6,492 nucleotides of DNA from contig JANJWY010000040.1 of assembly GCA_024709285.1 (NCBI GenBank), positions 1 to 6,492 of the forward strand, in the 5' to 3' direction. Every line of letters begins with the position of its first letter. Positions within the stretch are counted from its first letter, which is position 1. The notes under the pieces are model-generated. The model did not search any database. It saw only the letters and a program-made list of their open reading frames with translations, and was not told the origin of the DNA. The stretch is from Erysipelotrichaceae bacterium (GTDB taxonomy: Bacteria > Bacillota_I > Bacilli_A > Erysipelotrichales > Erysipelotrichaceae). The position numbers were made by a program, and so were the translations under genes. Positions 1 through 5,507 of the stretch are shown here, in pieces.

Positions 1-1374
1 TCTCATCTTTCTGATTTTGAAAAGAGCCTTTTGCAGATATGAAAGTGTCGCAGAATCAACTCCGTTAGGTGCAAACACCGATGTCTGACCAAGCACTGAT
101 TCTAAGGAAATTTCATAAGCTTCAAGTATTTCTGCAGTTTGAGGCAGGAAGCTGGTAAGTTTCCATGTACGGTTGCGATCGACTTCCTTTCCTGTAATCT
201 TCCGAATATCAAGCGCAAACTGGTTGATGTGATCGATCATCAGTTGCATCGTGTCCAGAGATTGTTGAATCGGTGATGTCTCTGCTCTTAAAGTCAACGT
301 ATGCTCGCCTTTTTCAAAGTAAAACCAGAAAGGTTCTCCATCAGAGTTCACTAAAGTTTCTATTTCCCATTTTCCGGTTCCTGTCGGAGTGAATGCGTAT
401 GACTCAACTTCTCTAAAAGGAATTTCTCCATCAATAGCAATCGAGCGGAATACGGAAAAATCAGGCTTCTCATTGCTGTAGTGGAAAGACAGCTGATAAT
501 AACCGCTTTGCGGTACGGTTATCGGGAAATCAACGGCTTGTCCGGACTTGCTCCACGATATACCGGCAATGACATTCAGTTTTTTATCAACGGGATCATA
601 CGGGGATACGGATGCGGATGAATATGAACTCAATCGTACGAAAGATGAGTTTTTTGATATGTAATCAATAGCATTGACTTTCAACTCAAAATCATTGTTT
701 GAGCTGTTACTGATATTTGGTGCAACATAGGCAGGTAATTGCCAAGGCACAACGGCACTAAGTGTTTTGATTTCGATTGGATCCGATGAAACATTGGTAA
801 TCGTTACCGTATTTACTCCCTTTTCAAAAAGATAATTGAGTGGCCGGCTGGTCGAATATGTATTGTTGTAAAAATCAACGAGTCTTAGGGTGTTATCTGC
901 GATTTGATTGGGTAATGACTCATCTCCATAACTATCCAATGTAAATTTCTTGGTTTCATCTTTCCAACGAATTGCAACATCTACGGTTGCTGATTCACGA
1001 AATGGAATCTCACCGTTGACACTGACGCGAAGTATGGGATTGATCAATGTACGTTCGGTCACCCGAATGAGAGCTTGTAATTGAGCACGAGCCGTTTCTT
1101 CCATCGTAAGTTCGAATGTGATGGATTCCATGGCATTAAGAATCACTGCCTCATCCAATGTTGAATCTACATTCTTGTTCAACATTTCAGCCGAATTCTT
1201 CTTCCAGAAATCCAGGTGAGTCGTTCTGCCTTGATTTAGTGTTGTTGCTAATAACTGATAAGCTGTTTGTGCTTGTTGCTCAGTAGGAACATTGTTTTGA
1301 TTCGTTGGCGCACAGCCAAAAAGCATCGCAACAGTCATTGGTATCACAAGTAATATCTTAACGATACGTTTCAT
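1..1374 (-). CDS. Large lipoprotein with tandem CBM-like domains, probably an extracellular solute-binding protein (partial, C-terminus missing)
   Basis: The frame is open from an ATG at 1374 to the left edge, giving 458 residues without a stop. The start is set by GGAGG at 1381-1385. Residues 1-20 form a lipoprotein signal peptide ending in the lipobox L18-F-G-C21, so the mature protein should be anchored outside the membrane. Two related beta-sandwich units follow, roughly residues 100-200 and 255-365. Both carry a GEIPFRE motif (121-127 and 316-322) and a later FEKG strand (183-186 and 353-356). The second also has GISW and GYYQLSFHY, typical of galactose-binding-like modules. A helical segment near 370-458 contains ITGKEVDRNRTW. 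From memory this order matches Bacillota solute-binding proteins of about 900-1000 residues, whose SBP domain lies C-terminal and would be outside the window. The gene follows a terminator and has its own promoter. The reading frame is certain; the transport role is inferred, and a surface glycan-binding protein is the alternative. Confidence 0.72.
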   Translation of the reverse strand, partial: MKRIVKILLVIPMTVAMLFGCAPTNQNNVPTEQQAQTAYQLLATTLNQGRTTHLDFWKKNSAEMLNKNVDSTLDEAVILNAMESITFELTMEETARAQLQALIRVTERTLINPILRVSVNGEIPFRESATVDVAIRWKDETKKFTLDSYGDESLPNQIADNTLRLVDFYNNTYSTSRPLNYLFEKGVNTVTITNVSSDPIEIKTLSAVVPWQLPAYVAPNISNSSNNDFELKVNAIDYISKNSSFVRLSSYSSASVSPYDPVDKKLNVIAGISWSKSGQAVDFPITVPQSGYYQLSFHYSNEKPDFSVFRSIAIDGEIPFREVESYAFTPTGTGKWEIETLVNSDGEPFWFYFEKGEHTLTLRAETSPIQQSLDTMQLMIDHINQFALDIRKITGKEVDRNRTWKLTSFLPQTAEILEAYEISLESVLGQTSVFAPNGVDSATLSYLQKALFKIRKMR

Positions 1375-1455
1375 GCAAATCCTCCATCTTTTCGTTGAGT
1401 AAAATTTTAGACAAGTAGTTTTTTAAACTATACACAGCAGATTCTTTATAACTCT

Positions 1456-1484
1456 ATTTTATCAAAGCGCTTACATTTGTGCAA
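1456..1484 (-). promoter_or_regulatory. Promoter of the large lipoprotein gene
   Basis: Read on the minus strand there is TTGCAC (1479-1484), a 17-base spacer, then TAAAAT (1456-1461). The spacer is optimal, the -10 is good and the -35 is weak. Transcription would start near 1449, leaving a leader of about 75 bases. A cre-like site fills the spacer, and the GAAAACGTTTTC operator touches the upstream edge of the -35. Confidence 0.6.
1462..1475 (+). promoter_or_regulatory. cre-like catabolite control site within a promoter spacer
   Basis: TCAAAGCGCTTACA matches the CcpA consensus TGWAARCGYTWNCW at all positions except the second. It lies between the -35 and -10 of the large lipoprotein promoter, where CcpA binding would be expected to block transcription. 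The local LacI-family protein could also recognise it, because the half-sites are similar. Confidence 0.5.
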
Positions 1485-1496
1485 GAAAACGTTTTC
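1485..1496. promoter_or_regulatory. Perfect GAAAACGTTTTC operator upstream of the large lipoprotein gene
   Basis: This is a perfect 12-base palindrome with the central CG typical of LacI-family operators. The same 12 bases recur at 3200-3211, and near copies occur at 4093, 4146, 3222 and 5242. It directly abuts the -35 element at 1479-1484. Confidence 0.65.
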
Positions 1497-1506
1497 GTTC
1501 CTTTGA

Positions 1507-1538
1507 TAAAAAAGAGGGACATCCGAGGATGTCCCTGC
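1507..1538 (-). terminator. Rho-independent terminator after the 535-residue binding-protein gene
   Basis: A 9-base-pair stem (1515-1523 with 1528-1536, AGGGACATC/GATGTCCCT) closes a CGAG loop. On the minus strand it is followed by a run of T residues (1508-1513). It begins seven bases after the stop codon at 1545 and separates this gene from the next lipoprotein gene, which has its own promoter. Confidence 0.85.
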
Positions 1539-1544
1539 GTTTTA

Positions 1545-3152
1545 TTACTCGAAGTCTGAATCAGTATAACCGTAGAACTGTTTGAGACCATCTTTCAACG
1601 CCTTCGAAGATTCTTCGAAACGTTGGTTGAAGGCTGTATTCCAATCGCCAAGTTTTGATTTGACATTGTCAGCCCAGTTGGCATCATTACGGCTTGCGCC
1701 TGCAACAGCCGGATCCCACATATTCAACCATTCGTATAGGATCGGACGGCTTGCGCCTTCATAGTTATATGTCCAAGGATAAGCTTTGTCTGAAACAGCC
1801 CAGAATTGACCTTCTTGGAAAATACGTAATACTTCATGGAATCCAGGCATTACTGCCGGATCTTCAAAACGCTTGTGGTTAGGAGCGGAGAACCAAATAT
1901 CCATTTGATTGTCGAATTCTTCGCCTGTTACCAAAGGAATCGAATCATTCAATGCAGTCTTCAATACTTCACCATCTTTAAACATCTGATCGGCACGAGC
2001 TTGCCATGAACGTGTGTCACCAGCCCAGAAAGCCGAGAATGTATAAGCTAACTTAACTTGTGCGGATTCTTCTTCGGTACATTCCGGATCGCCATCAGCC
2101 ATACAGGCATTGTAGACTGCCAACGGGTCAAGAACTACACCGACAGTATTCGGTTGATAATCTGTTGACGGACGAGGATAAATATCCCAGTCAGACGATT
2201 TACATACGCCCCAGTGATTCGGATCTGGATTAGCGCAGTCGCCCATCATCCAAGGATCGCCGCCAAGTGTCAAAATCTTGTTTTCCATAAAGAATTTGAA
2301 TCCCCACCACCAGTTGGCATTCATGACTTCATCGGAAACTAATCCTAAATCTCTTTGCGGCCAAACAGCTACTTTTGCCCATTGCGGAACAAAGTCAATC
2401 AATGCTTTTACTTCATCGGAATTCAAGTCGACATAATCGCCTGAACCGTCGTAGTTGAACATCATTTGTTCAAATTTTGTCGTTCCTGTACGCAGGAAGT
2501 CAAATTCAGTATCCATGGTTCCCCAGAAGTTAACACCATCGGCTTTACCGATGAAATCGGTGTATTCTTCGATAGTCCAATTCGGTTCAGGAACGTCAAG
2601 GTTATTATCTTCTGCCAAAGCTTTATTTACATAAACGCCCCAAGGTTGAAGGAACTGCGGAACACCTGCTTGGAATCCGTAGTAATTCATCATACCCATA
2701 ACGGACTTGTTGAATGTTTTATACAAAGGATCATTTTCAAACTGAGAAAGGTCAGCGATTAATCCCTTTGAAATATCGCCTACCAAGTCGGTACTTGCAT
2801 AAACATCCGGATAACGGCCATATTCAGCCTTAAAGTTTTCAAGTTCTTGTTGCCAAGTAACTCCGTTATCATTTGGACCTCCACTTTTCGCAAATACATT
2901 AATCTTAACGTTTGGATAGATCTGATTGAAAGCCTTAGCCACCGCATATGCAGCCGCCTGATTTTGACCTTTCAAATCTTCTGGTGCGAGTTCCTTTCTT
3001 CCGATATCTTCCATAAAGGTGCCGTCACCAGACCAGAGCATGATCGAAATCTCACCCTCTACTTTGGTGTCCAGTTGTTTATAGCTAGAGCAGCCTGTCA
3101 ACATGGAAGTGATCAGGAATAAGGTAAATAATAGAACGATAGTTTTCTTCAT
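1545..3152 (-). CDS. Extracellular sugar-binding lipoprotein of an ABC transporter (SBP_bac_1 type)
   Basis: This 535-residue protein has a lipoprotein signal peptide (MKKTIVLLFTLFLITSMLTG) with lipobox L18-T-G-C21. It should bind a carbohydrate outside the cell and deliver it to ABC permeases, none of which lie in the window. Family hallmarks are EISIMLWSGDG near residue 34, an AFNQIYPNVKINVF strand near 74, PDVYAST near 115, and VPQFLQPWGVYVNKAL near 164, the usual SBP lobe-crossing segment. It is longer than the usual 400-450 residues. It is rich in tryptophan (about 22, including WWW at 281-283), which suits sugar stacking. Beyond the lipid cysteine it has C306, C317, C350 and C358. The start is fixed by AGGAGGG at 3159-3165, six bases upstream. 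The adjacent GH16 gene suggests beta-glucan oligosaccharides as ligand; that is inference. Confidence 0.92.
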   Translation of the reverse strand: MKKTIVLLFTLFLITSMLTGCSSYKQLDTKVEGEISIMLWSGDGTFMEDIGRKELAPEDLKGQNQAAAYAVAKAFNQIYPNVKINVFAKSGGPNDNGVTWQQELENFKAEYGRYPDVYASTDLVGDISKGLIADLSQFENDPLYKTFNKSVMGMMNYYGFQAGVPQFLQPWGVYVNKALAEDNNLDVPEPNWTIEEYTDFIGKADGVNFWGTMDTEFDFLRTGTTKFEQMMFNYDGSGDYVDLNSDEVKALIDFVPQWAKVAVWPQRDLGLVSDEVMNANWWWGFKFFMENKILTLGGDPWMMGDCANPDPNHWGVCKSSDWDIYPRPSTDYQPNTVGVVLDPLAVYNACMADGDPECTEEESAQVKLAYTFSAFWAGDTRSWQARADQMFKDGEVLKTALNDSIPLVTGEEFDNQMDIWFSAPNHKRFEDPAVMPGFHEVLRIFQEGQFWAVSDKAYPWTYNYEGASRPILYEWLNMWDPAVAGASRNDANWADNVKSKLGDWNTAFNQRFEESSKALKDGLKQFYGYTDSDFE

Positions 3153-3184
3153 TTTTGTCCCTCCTGTGGATTACTTCTATTTTC

Positions 3185-3213
3185 ATATTAGCATGGTACG
3201 AAAACGTTTTCAA
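3185..3213 (-). promoter_or_regulatory. Promoter of the 535-residue binding-protein gene
   Basis: On the minus strand TTGAAA (3208-3213), a 17-base spacer and TAATAT (3185-3190) make a near-consensus sigma-A promoter. The start would be near 3178, about 26 bases before the ATG. The operator at 3200-3211 covers part of the -35 and spacer, a standard arrangement for repression. Confidence 0.75.
3200..3211. promoter_or_regulatory. Perfect GAAAACGTTTTC operator in the binding-protein promoter
   Basis: This 12-base palindrome is identical to 1485-1496 and overlaps the -35 and spacer. It is probably bound by the LacI-family protein encoded at 4188-5183, with binding excluding RNA polymerase. Confidence 0.7.
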
Positions 3214-3221
3214 CTACTTTG

Positions 3222-3233
3222 TAAACCGTTTTC
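3222..3233. promoter_or_regulatory. Degenerate second operator copy
   Basis: TAAACCGTTTTC matches the operator at 10 of 12 positions. Its centre is 22 bases from that of the perfect copy, about two helical turns, so repressors could bind the same DNA face. It may instead be chance, since the flanking ACCG/CGGT also forms a small inverted repeat. Confidence 0.35.
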
Positions 3234-3251
3234 GGTGAAATTTAACCGATT

Positions 3252-3265
3252 TGTAAGCGCTACCA
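3252..3265 (+). promoter_or_regulatory. cre site upstream of the binding-protein promoter
   Basis: TGTAAGCGCTACCA fits the CcpA consensus TGWAARCGYTWNCW at every position. Its centre lies about 80 bases upstream of the predicted start near 3178, further than a simple blocking site. It could act with the nearer operators or on readthrough from the GH16 gene. Confidence 0.55.
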
Positions 3266-3365
3266 CCTATTTTGGGCACATAAAGCCAAATCGACTAAAT
3301 TTTGTTGATATTTTCAATAAATTATCATGTTATTTACAGTGTTTTCACTCTTATAAATTTTTGAT

Positions 3366-4079
3366 TTATTGATAGATCCTTATCGATTCAATCTCCATGG
3401 AAGCAGGAAGACAGTTCATATCTACACTTCCGCCAAAACCTCCACCGATAGCAACATTGAGGATGAGATAATGAGGATTATCAAATGGCCAAGAATCAGA
3501 GTAATCCTTCTTGTAAAAACAACAGCGTTCAACACCATCGGCTTCAAATGATATTTTCTCATCATCCCAGTCTATGGCATAATCAATAAAGCGTTCAGTA
3601 ACTCCTTCTATCTTCGAAGTATGTGTTATCTGAGTTCTCTTCGGATGATTATACTTTCCGGTGTGAAGACTGAAGTGGATCGTATCCTGGTCTTTGCCCA
3701 CGTGTTCCATAATATCAATCTCGCCCTTATGTGGCCATCCCTTATTTTCTTCATCAATACCAAGCATCCAAATAGCCGGCCAGGTGCCTTTGCCTGCCGG
3801 AAGTTTCGCTCTGATCTCAAAACGTCCGTATAGCCAGTGTTGCTTTCCGCGGCTTACCAGACGTGTGGAAGTGATCGGGTGCCCATCCATTTCTTCTTTA
3901 ACAGCCGAAATGATCAGTTTACCGTCTTTAATAATGACATTCTTCGTATTCCCATGGGTATAGTACTGCAATTCTTTGTTTCCCCAGCCACCGCCACCGA
4001 CATCATAATCCCAGTGAGCATCATTTGGAAGTATACCTTCTTTGAAGGTTTCCTCAAACACTAAGGTTCGATTTTTCAT
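3366..4079 (-). CDS. Family GH16 endo-beta-1,3-glucanase (laminarinase-like), no signal peptide
   Basis: This 237-residue enzyme should hydrolyse internal beta-1,3 (or mixed 1,3/1,4) glucan bonds with retention. The active-site strand reads GEIDIMEH, with E120 as nucleophile, D122 as helper and E125 as acid/base. The extra methionine in EIDIME is the bulged, laminarinase-type form of the GH16 motif. Other family segments are WGNKELQYYT near 32, YGRFEIRAKLP near 84, GTWPAIWML near 98 and YLILNVAIGGGFGG near 204. The length is that of a bare catalytic domain. There is no signal peptide or membrane anchor, so the product should be cytoplasmic and act on imported oligosaccharides. The start at 4079 is preferred over an in-frame ATG at 4109, because AAGGAGG (4085-4091) is correctly spaced from 4079 and the predicted transcript begins near 4104. 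Confidence 0.93.
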   Translation of the reverse strand: MKNRTLVFEETFKEGILPNDAHWDYDVGGGGWGNKELQYYTHGNTKNVIIKDGKLIISAVKEEMDGHPITSTRLVSRGKQHWLYGRFEIRAKLPAGKGTWPAIWMLGIDEENKGWPHKGEIDIMEHVGKDQDTIHFSLHTGKYNHPKRTQITHTSKIEGVTERFIDYAIDWDDEKISFEADGVERCCFYKKDYSDSWPFDNPHYLILNVAIGGGFGGSVDMNCLPASMEIESIRIYQ

Positions 4080-4092
4080 ATTCTCCTCCTTC

Positions 4093-4104
4093 GAAATCGT
4101 TTTC
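4093..4104. promoter_or_regulatory. Operator at the GH16 transcription start
   Basis: GAAATCGTTTTC differs from the perfect operator at one position. It lies between the -10 (4111-4116) and the ribosome site (4085-4091), covering the predicted start point near 4104, so a bound repressor would block initiation or early elongation. Confidence 0.6.
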
Positions 4105-4110
4105 GTCAAT

Positions 4111-4138
4111 ATTATAACACGAAGTTAAGCGCTTACAA
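4111..4138 (-). promoter_or_regulatory. Promoter of the GH16 gene
   Basis: On the minus strand TTGTAA (4133-4138), a 16-base spacer and a consensus TATAAT (4111-4116) are seen. It lies between two operator-like sites and overlaps the AAGCGCTT palindrome. The leader would be about 25 bases. Confidence 0.7.
4124..4137 (-). promoter_or_regulatory. cre-like site over the GH16 -35 region
   Basis: On the minus strand TGTAAGCGCTTAAC matches the cre consensus at 12 of 14 positions and contains the perfect palindrome TAAGCGCTTA (4126-4135). It covers the -35 and part of the spacer, so binding should repress. Confidence 0.4.
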
Positions 4139-4144
4139 GAACAA

Positions 4145-4158
4145 AGTAAGCGTTTTCG
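4145..4158 (+). promoter_or_regulatory. Hybrid operator/cre-like site upstream of GH16
   Basis: AGTAAGCGTTTTCG has a cre-like left half (GTAAGCG) and an operator-like right half (CGTTTTC). It scores 12 of 14 against cre, and its inner 12 bases (4146-4157) score 10 of 12 against GAAAACGTTTTC. Its centre is 53 bases from that of the operator at 4093, close to five helical turns, so the two could act as a looped or cooperative pair. Confidence 0.4.
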
Positions 4159-4162
4159 TCAA

Positions 4163-4212
4163 ATCACAAAAAAAAGAGTCTAACTCCCTATTTCAATGGG
4201 GTTGTAGACTCT
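4163..4212 (-). terminator. Rho-independent terminator of the LacI-family gene
   Basis: AGAGTCTA (4175-4182) pairs with TAGACTCT (4205-4212), with extra partial pairing of CCC and GGGG inside. On the minus strand a long T run (about 4168-4175) follows. The upstream arm lies inside the last codons of the regulator gene. It isolates that gene from the GH16 gene. Confidence 0.85.
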
Positions 4213-5183
4213 CTTACTACGAGTTCTGTATCAATGAGTGTTCTCACATCCACTTTTTCATGATTTATGCTTTTATTGAGTATCTGAGCCAGTGCTTTTC
4301 CGATTGCTTTACGGTCTTGCTTGACCGTAGTTAATGCGGGGTGAATATGGGAAGCCAGCTCAATATCATCGAATCCTACGACCGAAATATCCTCTCCGAC
4401 TTTCAAGCCACATTCATTAATTGCATGGATAACACCTAAAGCAGTTAAATCGCACATTACATATACAGCCGTCGGTCTTTGGGGAAGTTTCAGTAGTTTT
4501 TTCATGCATTCATATCCAGAGTTACTGTCATATTCTGCAGCTTCAATCACAAGTGAAGCATCAAATTCAATGCCGGCATTGACCAAACCTTGCCGATAGC
4601 CATCCAAACGCTCTTGACCGGCAATGGTCGTCAACGGTCCTGCAATGTGCGCAATTCTTCGATGACCCAATTGAATTAAGTGATCTATGGCCAAAATACT
4701 TCCCTGTCGATTATCTGAATATACCAGGGGTATCGATTTGTAAGGAACATCCGTCGTGACGCACTTGATTTTACTGTCAAAAAGTTCAGTCAATCCTGTA
4801 TCCATCATATCTGCCGTAACCACAAAAACACCATCCACATTACGAACTTGGCAACGTTTCAAGTAGCCGATGTCCTTGCCCGAAATAAAGACCACATCAT
4901 ATCCAAGACTTTCCACTTCACTTTTAAAAGCTTCCAATACTCCGGAAAAGTAATTGTGTTCCAGACCGATATGAAGATGTTCTGAATAAACGATGCCGAT
5001 CAGCCACGTGCGTTTTGTGCTTAATGCGCGAGCACTCGAATTTGGAATGTACCCGACTTCCTCAACGATTTTCAAAATCCGCGCTTTCGTTGCATCACTT
5101 ACTTCTGTATAATTGTTTAATACTTTTGATACTGTGGCTGTTGATACTCCAGCAAGTCTCGCAATATCTCTGATATCTACCAT
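4188..5183 (-). CDS. LacI-family transcriptional repressor of the glucan locus
   Basis: This 331-residue protein has normal LacI-family length. Residues 1-50 are the helix-turn-helix domain (DIARLAGVSTATVSKVLNN), followed by the hinge YIPNSSARALSTKRT. That hinge normally inserts into the minor groove at a central CG, as found in the nearby GAAAACGTTTTC sites. From residue 60 the periplasmic-binding-protein-like effector domain begins (IGIVYSE). It includes HLIQLGHRRIAHIAGP, the ERLDGYRQGL segment, TAVYVMCDLTALGVIHAINE, and ISVVGFDDIELASHIHPALTTVKQD near the end. The effector is unknown; a glucan-derived oligosaccharide is likely from context. The ATG is preceded by an AGGGGG-type ribosome site near 5191. 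An operator copy at 5242-5253 suggests autoregulation. The gene is monocistronic, with a terminator at its end. CcpA itself is an unlikely identity because the gene sits within a sugar locus. Confidence 0.94.
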   Translation of the reverse strand: MVDIRDIARLAGVSTATVSKVLNNYTEVSDATKARILKIVEEVGYIPNSSARALSTKRTWLIGIVYSEHLHIGLEHNYFSGVLEAFKSEVESLGYDVVFISGKDIGYLKRCQVRNVDGVFVVTADMMDTGLTELFDSKIKCVTTDVPYKSIPLVYSDNRQGSILAIDHLIQLGHRRIAHIAGPLTTIAGQERLDGYRQGLVNAGIEFDASLVIEAAEYDSNSGYECMKKLLKLPQRPTAVYVMCDLTALGVIHAINECGLKVGEDISVVGFDDIELASHIHPALTTVKQDRKAIGKALAQILNKSINHEKVDVRTLIDTELVVRESTTPLK

Positions 5184-5204
5184 GCTAAGACCCCCTTTTT
5201 TGAC

Positions 5205-5213
5205 ATTATATCA
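5205..5213 (-). promoter_or_regulatory. Extended -10 promoter of the LacI-family gene
   Basis: On the minus strand TGATATAAT combines a consensus TATAAT (5205-5210) with the TGn extension (5211-5213). No good -35 is seen at 16-18 bases, which the extended -10 could offset. The start would be near 5198, giving a very short leader of about 15 bases. Confidence 0.6.
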
Positions 5214-5241
5214 TATCTGTTATGAAAGAAAATAAGCGAGC

Positions 5242-5253
5242 GAAAATGTTTTC
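5242..5253. promoter_or_regulatory. Operator upstream of the LacI-family gene
   Basis: GAAAATGTTTTC differs from the perfect operator at one position. It is centred about 50 bases upstream of the predicted lacI start, outside the core promoter, so control may be mild or depend on looping. Confidence 0.5.
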
Positions 5254-5436
5254 GTATTTTTTTACACAAGTTTTGTAAATATGGTATCTAACTTAACCTT
5301 TTACAACTAAATTGAGACATCAATTAAGAAAAAGTGTAATTTCCTCAATGGTTTCGGTTTATCTGGTTCAATTGACACTCATCTATTGCTTATTCAAAAT
5401 TTCTTGCAAAGAATTGATAGGTTTTGACAGATTATG
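5254..5436. other. Divergent intergenic region, no gene seen
   Basis: This stretch is AT-rich with stops in all frames and no credible ribosome site. It holds the palindrome TTTACACAAGTTTTGTAAA (5261-5279: nine-base arms, one mismatch, one central base) and a small inverted repeat TTCTTGCAAAGAA (5401-5413). No riboswitch fold or RNA gene was recognised by eye. Confidence 0.6.
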
Positions 5437-5465
5437 TTGAATTAGCTCACAAAGTACTTTATAAT
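5437..5465 (+). promoter_or_regulatory. Promoter of the methyltransferase operon
   Basis: TTGAAT (5437-5442), a 17-base spacer and TATAAT (5460-5465) form a good sigma-A promoter. Transcription would start near 5472, about 36 bases before the ATG. No copy of the glucan operator lies near it, so this operon appears to be controlled separately. Confidence 0.7.
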
Positions 5466-5507
5466 TTTCTTGAATAGAGAAGTCAAATAATCACAGGAGG
5501 AATCGAT

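Noticed and set aside
1582..3122. Several plus-strand open frames of 60-98 codons opposite the binding-protein gene
   Set aside because: They are antisense to a well-supported gene, have no ribosome sites or recognisable domains, and follow from its codon pattern.
3338..3349. AGTGTTTTCACT hairpin after the GH16 gene as a terminator
   Set aside because: The stem is only four base pairs and no T run follows on the minus strand, so readthrough into the binding-protein gene is possible.
3369..4064. Open frames on both strands within the GH16 gene
   Set aside because: The GH16 frame has the catalytic motif and a strong ribosome site; the others have no family signature.
4080..4109. Upstream ATG at 4109 as start of the GH16 gene
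   Set aside because: The predicted transcript starts near 4104, the extra ten codons overlap the operator and ribosome site, and AAGGAGG is placed for the ATG at 4079.
5424..5429. Consensus TTGACA as the -35 of the methyltransferase promoter
   Set aside because: No -10 lies 16-18 bases downstream; TTGAAT at 5437 is exactly 17 bases from TATAAT at 5460 and fits better.
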